A model generated the notes under the pieces. That model was given only the letters and a program-made list of their open reading frames with translations, searched no databases and was not told where the DNA came from. A program made the translations under genes and the position numbers. Below, one piece after another: positions 35,329 to 44,413 of a DNA stretch of 64,000 nt (positions within the stretch are counted from its first letter, which is position 1; each line of letters begins with the position of its first letter). The DNA lies in assembly GCF_000022085.1 (NCBI RefSeq), contig NC_011894.1, positions 7,549,001-7,613,000 of the forward strand, read 5' to 3'. Origin of the DNA: Methylobacterium nodulans ORS 2060. Its GTDB lineage: Bacteria; Pseudomonadota; Alphaproteobacteria; Rhizobiales; Beijerinckiaceae.

Positions 35329-35736
35329 ATGCCCCTCTTCTACTTTCACCTGCGCACCCCGGAAGGCCTGGACAGGGATGACTGTGGGCTTGAGCTTGAG
35401 AGTGTAGAGCTCGCCTTTCTTGAAGCTTATCGGGCCGTGCCCGACATGGCTTCCGAGCTCGCAAGGAAGGGCAAGAACCCTGACAGATACGCCTTTCAGA
35501 TCACCGACAGCAGCCAGCGAAGCCTTATGGAAGTGCCCTTCTCAGAAGCGCTCGAAAGGGGACGGCAGCCGAGGGGACCCCGCTCGCGTTCAACAGTGCG
35601 CGTCAATAACCTTCAGGTAGAGAGAACACTGCGGCTGTGCTCAGACATTCAGAGCGAGCAGGCTGGACTGCGGGATGGCCTTCGAGAGCTGAAAAGGCTT
35701 GTGGAGCAGACGAGACGGATAGGCAAGTCGGATTGA
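35329..35736 (+). CDS. DUF6894-like protein
   Basis: 135 residues. It begins MPLFYFHLRTPEGLDRDDCGLE, then LAFLEAYRAVPDMASELAR and YAFQITD..QRSLMEVPFSEAL, the usual DUF6894 pattern seen in many Rhizobiales small proteins. The C-terminal 45 residues form a probable coiled coil (SDIQSEQAGLRDGLRELKRLVEQTRR). The ATG at 35329 is chosen over the TTG at 35320 by family length. Confidence 0.78.
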   Translation: MPLFYFHLRTPEGLDRDDCGLELESVELAFLEAYRAVPDMASELARKGKNPDRYAFQITDSSQRSLMEVPFSEALERGRQPRGPRSRSTVRVNNLQVERTLRLCSDIQSEQAGLRDGLRELKRLVEQTRRIGKSD

Positions 35737-36116
35737 GGTGCATTGAGCCTGCTTCAGCAGAGAGCATCTTCTGTTTCCAAGGTCAGGCGGGCGATGGCTT
35801 CTGTAATGGTTTAGAATGGCCCTGCACGGGATTTCTGTGTTGTCGAAGGGAAGGGCCAGCCAAGCAGTGAACGCGCTCTAGTGGCCTCCTAATGCCACTC
35901 TACAAGCTTCTTGAAAAGGCAGCTTGCTCTACCTCCTGCTGAACGCTGCTGTCCGATCGTGCGTAAGACGGATGGAGTGTCCTCCCGCGTGTGCTCTGAG
36001 GGTACACTTTGGGCCGAGATCACCGCTACTGATCAGCCGGTTTGAGGGACTGCTTGCGGTGACCTCGGTCATTTTTCGAGGTGTTGTGGGCTTAGGTAAT
36101 AGATCTCGACACCTTG
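35737..36116. other. no gene recognised
   Basis: Spacer between convergent genes. Short frames only. Confidence 0.4.
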
Positions 36117-36755
36117 TCAGGCGTCACAGAAGTCATCCCATCGAGTGTCAACACGGTTGGCATTCGACAACACAGGAACCTCTGCTGCCTTTCGTTCCAG
36201 CCGTGTTCGACGCTGCCGGCTCCGACACCCAGCATACCGAGTCACAAGTTGCTGAGACACGCTGAGGATGGAAGCCATGTCAGTGTGAGTGAGATCTTTG
36301 TAGTGATCACAAAGCCAATAGACCTGCGCTTGAACAGAGAGCTTAGTTAGCTTGTTTCTCTCTCGCTCAGTCTCATAAAGCTGAAGTTGGATCGCTGCCT
36401 CCTCCGTAATAGGACTGGATGTTGCAGCTTCGAGAGCTGCCACGGCAGTAGACCACTGTTCTGCGATCCACTTCTGTCCTTCTGGGCTTATGACATCGAA
36501 GGGGTAACCTCCCTTGGCTCTTGGAATGATACGACGACCAAAGCCACGGTCGACGGCCCATGTTTGGATGCGATGGCGATCATGATTTCCTCCTCCCTCG
36601 ACACCCAGGAAATCCATCTGCCTGAGGATGGCTCGTGTCTGCCTAGGTCCGGCTCCGTATAGCTGGCCTAGCTCGGTGACAGTAATCCAGTTTCCCTTTG
36701 AGATGGTGACTAATTCGCCCTTCTTTCGGTCGATAATCTCGTCAGTGTAGAGCAT
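36117..36755 (-). CDS. hypothetical protein, probable DNA-binding
   Basis: 212 residues. The N-terminus has a plausible helix-turn-helix (WITVTELGQLYGAGPRQTRAILRQMDFLG). A second one may lie near the C-terminus (HTDMASILSVSQQLVTRYAGC). It starts 5 nt after the upstream gene's stop, so the two form an operon. I do not recognise the family. Confidence 0.7.
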   Translation of the reverse strand: MLYTDEIIDRKKGELVTISKGNWITVTELGQLYGAGPRQTRAILRQMDFLGVEGGGNHDRHRIQTWAVDRGFGRRIIPRAKGGYPFDVISPEGQKWIAEQWSTAVAALEAATSSPITEEAAIQLQLYETERERNKLTKLSVQAQVYWLCDHYKDLTHTDMASILSVSQQLVTRYAGCRSRQRRTRLERKAAEVPVLSNANRVDTRWDDFCDA

Positions 36756-36760
36756 GGCGA

Positions 36761-37429
36761 TTATCTCAGAGCAGCCGTAGCTTCGTGCATGTCGTTCACG
36801 CGACGTTGCCGCTCTTCTTCCTCGTCTCGTTCAAGCTTCGCGAGATGGGCTCCTACGCCACCAAGAGCCTTGATCACCCACCGTGAGAACACCTCACAGG
36901 CTCTCGGTGACAGCTCGTGGTAAGCCCGCTTGGTCCTGCCAGTGCTCGGGTCTACCCACGTTCCAGAGTTCGTCTCGGTCAGCCCACGAAGACGTCTGGC
37001 AAGCTGGAAGCGAAAGGCTCCATCTGACCTGAAGCGTCGTGGTTGGTGGTCCTCAAGGAGGAACATCGCGAAGGTGGTCTCAATGACCTCCCTCGCCTCA
37101 ACGTTGGCTGAGAGCTTCACTACCTCTTCAGCAGCGATGCGCTCATGGCGGTAGCTCGCTTGTCCACCTCGATAGGCAGCAACGATCTCCTTGGCGTGGC
37201 TCACGAGGTCGCTCCAACGGTCCTCGCAGTGACCCCAGAGCGGGTTGTCGGCGTTCTTCGCGATCCGCTGACGGACGCGCTTCAGGTATGGCTTGAGGTC
37301 AGCCTTGGTGATCGCGTGCTGCTCAGGGTGTCCATGACGTCGATAGCGTGACTTGTGAGTGGTACAATAGACGCCATAACGGGTCGTTCGCGCGCCACAT
37401 CCAGGCGCACGGCAGGTGCGTGTAGTCAT
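36761..37429 (-). CDS. hypothetical protein with Cys-rich N-terminus
   Basis: 222 residues. It starts TCRAPGCGARTTRYGVYCTTHKSRYRRHGHP, a CxxxxC...C..H zinc-binding pattern, followed by a long helical body (AAEEVVKLSANVEAREVIETTFAMFLLED, LARRLRGLTETNSGTWVDPSTG). GGAAACC precedes the ATG. First gene of a two-gene operon. Family and role unknown. Confidence 0.72.
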   Translation of the reverse strand: MTTRTCRAPGCGARTTRYGVYCTTHKSRYRRHGHPEQHAITKADLKPYLKRVRQRIAKNADNPLWGHCEDRWSDLVSHAKEIVAAYRGGQASYRHERIAAEEVVKLSANVEAREVIETTFAMFLLEDHQPRRFRSDGAFRFQLARRLRGLTETNSGTWVDPSTGRTKRAYHELSPRACEVFSRWVIKALGGVGAHLAKLERDEEEERQRRVNDMHEATAALR

Positions 37430-37769
37430 TGTTCGTGGTTTCCTTATCTAAGATTGTCTGTCACGTCGCGTTGAATACAATCATCATCGCAACGTTCTGC
37501 GGATGCTTGTTCGATGCTGCACTTCTGAGGTGCCGCGCTAAGGCGCCTTGAAGCCGCGTCCATCTCTCAAGAGACAGGCGTGTAGCTGCTGCTCGAACAA
37601 ACCGCCCTCAAGACGCTCGGCAGCCGATTGCGCAGAGCCTTCTCTGGGGGCTTAGATACGCCAAATTCGCCAAATTTGCTTTAAGCCATTGCTGGGGCTA
37701 GGATTTTAGCCAGATTGGAGAGTGGTGGTTCTGCGTATAGTGTGTCCCCCTCAATAAGGACCTCGTTCG
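37430..37769. other. intergenic
   Basis: Divergent promoter region for the genes at 37429 and 37770. Contains CGCCAAATTCGCCAAATTTG (37,661-37,680), a short direct repeat that could be an operator. Confidence 0.4.
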
Positions 37770-38084
37770 GTGACCACATCTGGTATCGATTGCACCGCCT
37801 GTAAGCCCTGCCGCGTGATGCGGCTGACCACCCAGCAGTTCATGAAGCTCGGTGGTGAGAAGTGGGATCGGAGCTTCCTCATCCGCGTAGGTAAGCGAGC
37901 ACGTCTGCTCCACGAGGAAATCCTTGGCCGGGCACCCAAGAAGGTCCGACCGTCCATCAAGGGCGCGCACCGGAATAAGGTTGGTGTCTACCCGTGTGGG
38001 GTGCTTGAGCAGGCTTACCGTCAGGTGCTGGCCGAGCAATCAGCCTCCGCCAATGGACAGGAGGCCCACGCCCACGCTCTGTGA
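37770..38084 (+). CDS. hypothetical protein
   Basis: 104 residues from a GTG start with AAGGACC upstream. An N-terminal CTACKPCRVMRLTTQQFMKLGG, then KWDRSFLIRVGKRARLLHEEILGRAPKKVRPSIKG. Basic, possibly nucleic-acid binding. Its stop is 6 nt from the convergent recombinase gene. Family unknown. Confidence 0.62.
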   Translation: MTTSGIDCTACKPCRVMRLTTQQFMKLGGEKWDRSFLIRVGKRARLLHEEILGRAPKKVRPSIKGAHRNKVGVYPCGVLEQAYRQVLAEQSASANGQEAHAHAL

Positions 38085-38090
38085 GGCCGC

Positions 38091-38786
38091 TCACGCCGCC
38101 TTCTCAGCAAGCTTCGTGAGCACTCGTGATACCTGCATCGGTGACCACTCACCGCCTCTTGCAGTCGGGATGCCACGCTCGTTCAGAGCCTTAGCGATCC
38201 CTCCGAGCGATGTGATGCCGGCCGCCTGGAGTTCGGCAATAGTAGGAGCGAGGTCAGCCGCCCGACCATCGGCCTTGAGCGTCCTAGCTGCCCTTCCAGC
38301 GGCCCGAGTGGCGTCAGACATGACCACGCCGCGGTTGCCCCCAAGCTTCTTCCCGCGAGCCTTAGCGGCTTGCAGCGCGGCCTTAGTGCGGCTCGCGATC
38401 ATGCCAGCCTCCAACTCAGCTACCGCAGCCATCTGCTGAAGCAGAAAGCGTCCTGTGGGGCCTTCAATCTCAGGAAGGTCACAGAACCTCACCTCAACAC
38501 CAGCCTCCAATAACCGGTGAAGAAAGGCAGATGAACGAGTGAGGCGCGAGACATTGGCAACAATCAAGGGAACGCGATGGAGGCGAGCGGTAGAAAGAGC
38601 ACGCTCCAGTTCAGGACGATCGCTCTTGCGTCCACTCTCGATCTCTACGAACTCAGCCTTGATGGTCCAGTCACCGCCATTGAGGTAGCGCCTGACAGCT
38701 TCCTTCTGTGCTTCGAGCCCAAGCCCTGAGGCGCCCTGCCGAGCCGTACTCACGCGATAGTAGGCCACGAAGCTACCTTGAGCCAT
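38091..38786 (-). CDS. serine recombinase (resolvase family)
   Basis: 231 residues. The N-terminal catalytic domain has the serine in VAYYRVSTARQGASGLGLEAQ, then ELERALSTARLHRVPLIVANVSRLTRSSAFL and GRFLLQQMAAVAELEAGMIASRTKAALQAAKARGK. The C-terminal recombinase part ends IAKALNERGIPTARGGEWSPMQVSRVL. The ATG at 38786 is where the resolvase fold begins. Likely acts on site-specific recombination of the island or a former transposon. Confidence 0.92.
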   Translation of the reverse strand: MAQGSFVAYYRVSTARQGASGLGLEAQKEAVRRYLNGGDWTIKAEFVEIESGRKSDRPELERALSTARLHRVPLIVANVSRLTRSSAFLHRLLEAGVEVRFCDLPEIEGPTGRFLLQQMAAVAELEAGMIASRTKAALQAAKARGKKLGGNRGVVMSDATRAAGRAARTLKADGRAADLAPTIAELQAAGITSLGGIAKALNERGIPTARGGEWSPMQVSRVLTKLAEKAA

Positions 38787-38875
38787 CGCACTCTCACATT
38801 CCAGACAACGAGCGTTGAATAGATTGTTATGGTGAGGATGAGTGCCCGTCAAGCCAGCAAAGAGCTTGCTGCGCG

Positions 38876-39406
38876 ATGCGCTGTCAGACAGTTTGGGTGA
38901 ACAGCCTCAGGGGATGCAGCGTGTCATTCACGGAAGCAGGCAGAAGCATACGGATCGCCGGCCTTGAGCATCTCGTCTCAAGAGCAACACTGCCGACACT
39001 CGAAGAGGCTATGCGTTCGCATCGTCGCGTCCCCTTGGACGCGGACGATATCAGATTAGTATTCAGAACCGGCAAGAGTTGGCTGCATATAGGACGAGAA
39101 ATTCAGCCACTACCATTGGACCCATGTTTAAGAAATCCCAATCCTGAACAGATGATTGATTTCATAGAGTCCGCATCTGCTCAAGGGCTTGTGTTTATTT
39201 CGTCCTGGGATTTAGAAACAACATTAGTGATAATGAAAATTGATGCTGGACGTAACTGGCTTGGAAAACAAAGAACGCAGTTCGCTTGCTTTCTCAGTGA
39301 CGCGGCCGGTTATCTTCAGCCTGAAGGCATAGTGAGGTTGATTCCTGAAGCTTTCGACAAACTTGAATCTCTTTATAAGATAAAGCAACGCGCTATGGAC
39401 CTTTGA
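38876..39406 (+). CDS. hypothetical protein
   Basis: 176 residues, AT-rich from about 39,030 on. It contains FTEAGRSIRIAGLEHLVSRATLPTLEEAMRSHRRVPLD and LEHLVSR, LIPEAFDKLESLYKIKQRAM. The start is uncertain; a GTG at 38921 is also possible. No family recognised. Confidence 0.6.
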   Translation: MRCQTVWVNSLRGCSVSFTEAGRSIRIAGLEHLVSRATLPTLEEAMRSHRRVPLDADDIRLVFRTGKSWLHIGREIQPLPLDPCLRNPNPEQMIDFIESASAQGLVFISSWDLETTLVIMKIDAGRNWLGKQRTQFACFLSDAAGYLQPEGIVRLIPEAFDKLESLYKIKQRAMDL

Positions 39407-39717
39407 ACGTCACGCTTGAGGGAACGGCTGCTTGTGCTCGTACTCCTAAGCCCGCAAACGAGCCGCGGCTGTAGGACTTGAGGAGCAAGGTGGAGTAGTA
39501 GGGGCCTGCGTAGCCTCGCTAGAGAATGTACTGGCAGGCACCGCTCATACGAAGAAGCCAGGGGCCATGGGGGGGAGAATCTCCCGCACTTCGATCTATC
39601 GATCTCCTCTGAGAAATTTTCTGTGTACTTTTGGGAGGGCATGCCTCGCTTCAGCAAGGTCCTTGAAAGAGACTCCTTCATAAGTGAGTTTTCCATCTGA
39701 GATTTAGGAGCAGGCGA
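39407..39717. other. no gene recognised
   Basis: Low-to-mixed GC spacer ahead of the small membrane gene. Confidence 0.4.
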
Positions 39718-39912
39718 GTGAAACGATTTGGGTCTTGGTTGTTCTGGGGAGCGATGATCGCTTTGCTCAGTGCTGGTATCACGCTCATCGCACGTCCTCA
39801 TCGCCCCGACGAGTTCGTTGTGGGTCTTTGTCTAACCCTTGATGTTGTTGGTTTAATAATCTGGTGGCTCCGTCGCACAATTCCAAAGGCAAGCCGCCAG
39901 TTGCCTGAGTAG
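39718..39912 (+). CDS. small membrane protein
   Basis: 64 residues with two predicted membrane helices (WLFWGAMIALLSAGITLIA and FVVGLCLTLDVVGLIIWWL). GTG start with AGGAGCAGGCGA directly upstream. Function unknown. Confidence 0.65.
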   Translation: MKRFGSWLFWGAMIALLSAGITLIARPHRPDEFVVGLCLTLDVVGLIIWWLRRTIPKASRQLPE

Positions 39913-40149
39913 ATCTGAACAGCCTTCGGGGCCTTACTGAGTGCGGCCGCAAGCTTCGCCACCTGAGCTTTAAGCTCCTTCCAGCGGTCCACGATACGAG
40001 CCCTTGCCGGTAGGCCCAGTGGCCGCGAGGGTGTGCGATCTGGCCACCTACGGTCAGCGCGACGGGACAACCGAGCTATCGCAGCCCAAACATGCTCAAA
40101 CAATTCAATCGGATGTATAGTCTTAGGCGGATCGATCGGGGTCGCGCAG

Positions 40150-41325
40150 ATGGCAGATGCGGGTCACCTCGAACGGCTCCGGCAAGGAGTCGATGTCTGG
40201 AATGCCTGGAGGGAGAAAAATCCCTGGACTAGGCCGGACCTCGACAGGGCGGACCTCCCCGGGGCGATCCTCGACGGGGCGGATCTCGTCGAGGTGTACC
40301 TCGGCTGGGCGATCCTCTACAGGGCGAACCTCAACAATGCGAACCTCAGCGGGGCGGACCTCACCGGGGCGAACCTCAACAATGCGAACCTCAGCGGGGC
40401 GAACCTCGGCGGGGCGGTCCTGAGACAAGCAAATCTCATCGATGCTTGTCTCGACCGCGCTGACCTAACCGGCGCGAAGCTCTGGGAAACTCACTGTACC
40501 GGCTGGTCAATCAAGGGTGTTATCTGCCAGCATGCTTTTTGGGACAGGGAAGGCGAGGAGCCTACCGAGTACGGGGAAGGTGAGTTCGAGCGCCTCTTCG
40601 CCGAGAAACCACGCATCGTGCTGCGCTACCCTGGCGGCATGTCGCCAGTAGACCTTATCGCGCTGCCGCTCGTCGTTGAGCGCCTACAAGCCGAACACCC
40701 CGGTAGTGTACTTCAGGTCCGCTCGGTGCAGAATGATGCTGGCGGCGCCTCAGTTACGATCACCGTCGAGGACCTCGCGGGCCGCGACTCCAAGGCGTTC
40801 GGGCAGGAGCTTGTGCGCATCCAGACTAAACTGGAGTGCGTTGTTGAAGAACGAGATCGCCTTCAGCAGCGCCTAGATATGCTAATCTCGAAGGGTATCT
40901 CGGCAATCTCCGAGTTCCTGGCGCTCCCGAGGCAAGCAATTCATTTCCACGGCCCAACCGGGCTAACCGCCATCGAGGGTCCCACCATGAGCCGAGACAC
41001 CTACCACATCCCTGGGCAAGCCGGAGCAGTCGGCCCCGGCGCGCACTCCCACGACAACACCTTCCAGCAGATCCAGGGCGGTATTGACCTGCCAAAGCTC
41101 GCGGAGGAGTTGGGGCGCCTGCGTGACGCCATGAAGGGCGAGTCCACGGGGACACGCGAGCAGGACAAGGCGGTCGTCGCTGTAGCCGATGCAGAGGAGG
41201 CAGCAGCCAAAGGTGATGGTCCTGCCGCCCTGCGATACCTTAAGAGCGCCGGGACCTGGGCGCTCAAGATTGCCGAGAAGATCGGCGTGGCTGTTGCGGT
41301 CGAGGCCCTGAAGAAGATGATCTAG
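40150..41325 (+). CDS. pentapeptide-repeat protein with coiled-coil and Gly-rich motif
   Basis: 391 residues. Residues 30-115 are pentapeptide repeats (A(D/N)LxxA, for example [19 protein letters not shown]), which fold as a four-sided beta helix. A middle alpha/beta part (about 165-225) leads to a coiled coil ([25 protein letters not shown]). Next comes a Gly-rich segment [20 protein letters not shown] (about residues 282-301) and a helical C-terminus ([29 protein letters not shown]). This multi-part layout resembles signalling/effector proteins of bacterial conflict systems; that reading is inference. Start chosen at 40150; an upstream in-frame ATG (40033) has no matching N-terminus. The stop codon TAG lies inside a 34-bp inverted repeat, so the natural C-terminus may have been altered. 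Confidence 0.85.
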   Translation: MADAGHLERLRQGVDVWNAWREKNPWTRPDLDRADLPGAILDGADLVEVYLGWAILYRANLNNANLSGADLTGANLNNANLSGANLGGAVLRQANLIDACLDRADLTGAKLWETHCTGWSIKGVICQHAFWDREGEEPTEYGEGEFERLFAEKPRIVLRYPGGMSPVDLIALPLVVERLQAEHPGSVLQVRSVQNDAGGASVTITVEDLAGRDSKAFGQELVRIQTKLECVVEERDRLQQRLDMLISKGISAISEFLALPRQAIHFHGPTGLTAIEGPTMSRDTYHIPGQAGAVGPGAHSHDNTFQQIQGGIDLPKLAEELGRLRDAMKGESTGTREQDKAVVAVADAEEAAAKGDGPAALRYLKSAGTWALKIAEKIGVAVAVEALKKMI

Positions 41326-41354
41326 TGGTCAAAATCTGACGCTTGGTACCCGCT
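41321..41354. repeat. 34-bp inverted repeat, left
   Basis: Perfect reverse match to 43197..43230. Includes the pentapeptide gene's stop codon. Confidence 0.92.
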
Positions 41355-41591
41355 CGCGAGGTCCGCTACGGGTGGTGAACGGAAGTTGGCTTAACACCCG
41401 TAACCAGACCTTCGGCTCTGCGCCAAAGCCGTCTCGTGAGACTCGCTTGTTAATGGGGCGAAGCGGCCGTTCTCGTGCCTCTCCTAATGATCGCGATGCG
41501 GTCTGCCATGGCCGGCACTTTCCGCGGGCCGGGATCACGGCTGGGGCAGGACACGCTCGCGTCTGTCGATACAAACGCCCTCTTCGTTGCC
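41326..41591. other. spacer within the inverted-repeat unit
   Basis: No gene recognised; lies downstream of the MBL gene. Confidence 0.4.
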
Positions 41592-42746
41592 TCATGCCTC
41601 GAAGACAAAACGCGTTCCGACCGCCGAGTGGATGACCTTGTCGGGCATCTCAGCCCGGACTAGGTCGTAAAACCTTTCACCTGCACAATGGCCCGGTATC
41701 AGATAGTCGGGATTGAACTCCTTGAACGCTGCGATGACCTGCTGGATGTAATCGTCATTCAGCGGTGGCACGATGTGGAAGCCGCCGATGAGCGCATGCA
41801 CCTTCTGAACGCCGGAAGCGGCTTGTGCCTGCCTGATCGTATTAATAACGCCGCGGTGACTGCAGGACGTCAGCACGACCAGCCCCTTTCCTTTGACGAC
41901 AAAGCTCGTGGCGATCTCATGCTCGAAGTCGTCGGGAATGAAAGTGCCAGTGTTCTTCGCTGGCGAGACCTTCTCCGGGAAACATCCGAACCCGTTGACG
42001 ACCCCGACCTTCTCGCGGCTTGGGCGCAGCGGCTTCTCGAAACCGCTCAACGCGATCTTGCCCGTGGTGAAGGCGTGATCGGCCACAACGGCCGGCCCTT
42101 CCGCCATCATAAGCGAGAGGTCCGCTTCCATGATGGCCTTGCGATCGAGCACACCATACTGGCCGGCGGCGGTTTCGCGCGTGCAGAAACAATCCTCTCC
42201 GCCGACGAAGAAAGGAAGACCCGTCTTGAGCTTGCCCTTGTTCGCCGACAGAAAGCCGACTAGCCCGCCGAAATGATCATAATGGCCGTGGCTCAGCACC
42301 ATGGCATCGATGCTCGCCGGGTCGATCTTCAGGACCGACATGTTGTTGAGGAGAGTGCTCGGCTGATAGCCGAAGTCGATCAGGATATTGCGCACCTCGT
42401 TGTCGCGCCGCGACTGGGCGTGCATCGAGAGCCCCCACTCGCCAAGCAGGTCCACGCTCGGAGGGGCATCCTTGCTTAGATTGCCGCCCGGATTGCGCTC
42501 GATGGTTAGCCCATCTCGCTTCTCGGTCGGAATAAACTTGATGAGCTGATTGTCCGTGACGATCTGCACCGCGAGACTATCGATCTCCGGCGGCTTGGAG
42601 CCCAGCGCTTGCGCTTGTGCGGTTTGTGAGGTGCTGACCAGCGTGCCGATCAATGCGGTCACAAATCCGGTACCACCTGCGCAAAGCAAGCCGCGTCTGG
42701 ATATGGATGAGGCAACCGAATTGCAATTGCAGGAGCCGAACTGCAT
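41592..42746 (-). CDS. exported MBL-fold metallo-hydrolase
   Basis: 384 residues from the ATG at 42746. A twin-arginine-like signal (SSISRRGLLCAGGTGFVTALIGTLV, near residue 17) suggests export through Tat. The metallo-beta-lactamase fold has the metal motif VLSHGHYDHFGGLVGFL, later CSHRG and LIGGFHIVPP, and a GHCAGE near the end. The layout matches the RFA-P synthase-like MBL subgroup (proteins around 7,8-dihydropterin chemistry), but substrate specificity cannot be read. It is cargo of the inverted-repeat unit. Confidence 0.85.
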   Translation of the reverse strand: MQFGSCNCNSVASSISRRGLLCAGGTGFVTALIGTLVSTSQTAQAQALGSKPPEIDSLAVQIVTDNQLIKFIPTEKRDGLTIERNPGGNLSKDAPPSVDLLGEWGLSMHAQSRRDNEVRNILIDFGYQPSTLLNNMSVLKIDPASIDAMVLSHGHYDHFGGLVGFLSANKGKLKTGLPFFVGGEDCFCTRETAAGQYGVLDRKAIMEADLSLMMAEGPAVVADHAFTTGKIALSGFEKPLRPSREKVGVVNGFGCFPEKVSPAKNTGTFIPDDFEHEIATSFVVKGKGLVVLTSCSHRGVINTIRQAQAASGVQKVHALIGGFHIVPPLNDDYIQQVIAAFKEFNPDYLIPGHCAGERFYDLVRAEMPDKVIHSAVGTRFVFEA

Positions 42747-43196
42747 GACCCGGTCCTCGGCGTAGCAGTTGTCCAGAAGAAAACAATGCACCTGGATGGG
42801 TCGTCGCGCAACGGGAATTCTCAAGCGTGAGGCTTCTCGAAGAACGTGACGCGATCTACTAAGCTAGGCCGCTTGCCAGTTCTATTGGCCCCCACGAGTC
42901 AGGAACTGCAAGACCGCCAGCCTGAGGTGAGCGTTCGCTCTGCCACGCACTCGCCCGAAAATAGACAATCCATCTACGGCCATCTGCTGTCGTTCAGCAC
43001 CAGCCAGACTGCCGAAAAGCGGACCGTCCGAAGGCCCGAGAAGGGTCGGTATTGTTGAAAAAGTCCCTGACGCCCTTCGGCTCCTCAACAGGTAGCGGCA
43101 ACTGCAGCGCACCGGCCCAACCTGTTGTATGCTGACGCACAAAAACGAGCCCCAAACGGAGTTTTTCAACGATATCGGTCGCAAGCAGCCCTTGGC
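42747..43196. other. spacer with transposon relics
   Basis: Contains the paired GTTGAAAAA / TTTTTCAAC pieces and short decayed frames. No intact gene. Confidence 0.45.
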
Positions 43197-43230
43197 AGCG
43201 GGTACCAAGCGTCAGATTTTGACCACTAGA
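43197..43230. repeat. 34-bp inverted repeat, right
   Basis: Perfect reverse match to 41321..41354. Its outer end (CTAGA) merges with the left end of the IS630 element, so the IS630 inserted at its border TA. Confidence 0.92.
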
Positions 43231-44286
43231 GCGGGGTCCGAGCGGGTTGAAACCGTGGTGATGGCAACGCGTTGGCCGGTCCCCGGGGGGGCGGCTCAAC
43301 GGAGGTGGCCCATGCCCTCAGCTTTGTCTGTCGACCTGCGCCAGCGCGTCGTCTCGGCCGTTGCAGAAGGCGCCTCCTGCCATCAGGCCGCCGCGCGCTT
43401 CGGGGTCAGCGTGGCCAGCGTCAGCCGCTGGTCCAGGCAGCAGGAGGGCCAGGGAGATGTCACGCCCAAGCCCATGGGCGGCGACCAGCGCTCGCAGCGC
43501 ATCGAGGCTCATGCCGAGCTCATCCTGCAGACCTACCAAGCCCACCCGCAGAGCTTCCTGCATGAGCTCTGCGAGACGCTCCAGGAGCAAGGCGTTCCGG
43601 TCAGCCGCAGTAGCCTGTCGCGCTTCTTCGCCCGGCACCGCATCACGCGGAAAAAAGGGCGACGTACGCAGCTGAGCAGGAGCGGGAGGATGTAAAGGCG
43701 GCTCGTGAGGCGTGGTTTGCCGGCCAGCTTGAGCTGGATCCGGAGCGACTGGTGTTCCTGGATGAGACCGCCGCCACCACCAGCATGGTCCGCCGCTACG
43801 GCTGGGCCCCGCGCGGCGAGCGTTGCCGCCTCGCGGCACCCGCAGGGCACTGGAAAACCACCACTGTGATTGCCGGGCTGCGCACGAGCGGGCCTGACGC
43901 GATCGCTCTGCTGGACGGCCCTGTGACGGGCGAACGCTTCCGCGCCTACGTGACCGACACCCTGGTCCCCACCCTGAGACCCGGCGACACCGTGATCCTG
44001 GACAATCTGGGCGCTCACAAGGTGGCCGGCGTGCGCGAGGCGATCGCGGCAACCGGGGCCCGGCTGCTTTATCTTCCTCCGTACTCACCTGAGTTCAACC
44101 CGATTGAGCAGGCCTTCGCCAAGCTGAAAGCGCTGTTGCGCAGGGCGGCGGCCCGCAGTGTCAGTGAACTCTGGGCGGCGATCCACCAAGCCTTCAAATG
44201 CTTCTCGCCGGCTGAGTGCCGCAACTACTTCACAGCTGCTGGATACGAGGATGATGCTTACGCTTCAACCTGATCGGGAGCGGCTC
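43229..44286 (+). mobile_element. IS630-family insertion sequence
   Basis: 1,058 bp between TA duplications (43227..43228 and 44287..44288). Imperfect terminal repeats: GAGCGGGGTCCGAGCGGGTTGAA against the reverse of TTCAACCTGATCGGGAGCGGCTC. Two overlapping frames encode the transposase. Confidence 0.88.
43313..44273 (+). CDS. IS630 transposase, two frames joined by -1 frameshift
   Basis: Frame 1 (43313..43695) has the helix-turn-helix part: LSVDLRQRVVSAVAEGASCHQAAARFGVSVASVSRW. Its second half shifts -1 at a run of six A followed by GGG (43,651-43,659), where A AAA AAG can slip. Frame 2 then reads KRATYAAEQERED... into LVFLDETAATTSMVRRYGWAPRGER (D), TVILDNLGAHK (D), PPYSPEFNPIEQAFAKLKALLR (E), completing the DDE triad. 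Programmed frameshifting is usual in IS630, so it is probably active. Confidence 0.88.
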
Positions 44287-44288
44287 TA

Positions 44289-44410
44289 GAGCATTTTCAG
44301 TGAAATCCGGGTCAGCCTTGATCGTATCCTGGGCTGCACCCGTCGTAGCCTGCCGGCGCGCCCGCGGCCACACCTTGCGAGACGCGATCAGGATTAAGCT
44401 GAAAATGCTC
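44289..44410. mobile_element. MITE-like element
   Basis: 122 bp between TA dinucleotides, with GAGCATTTTCAG / CTGAAAATGCTC inverted ends. No coding capacity. Its ends resemble the GAGCATTTTC repeat at 49552. It abuts IS630 on the left and IS1182 on the right. Confidence 0.75.
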
Positions 44411-44413
44411 TAG

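Larger units (their letters stand above)
41321..43230. mobile_element. candidate transposon-like unit with MBL cargo
   Basis: About 1.9 kb bounded by perfect 34-bp inverted repeats. The only complete gene inside is the MBL-fold protein; no transposase is present. Near the right end, paired GTTGAAAAA / TTTTTCAAC (about 43,055 and 43,162) look like ends of another relic. It may be a non-autonomous transposon, or two reversed copies of one IS end. Confidence 0.6.

Noticed and set aside
40123..40428. Minus-strand frame rich in RPAEVR/RIVEVR repeats
   Set aside because: Antisense of the pentapeptide repeats; its repeats merely mirror the DNA periodicity.
40917..41060. RHIM or other known amyloid motif in the pentapeptide protein
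   Set aside because: The Gly-rich segment lacks the exact residues of the motifs I know, so I describe it only as Gly-rich.
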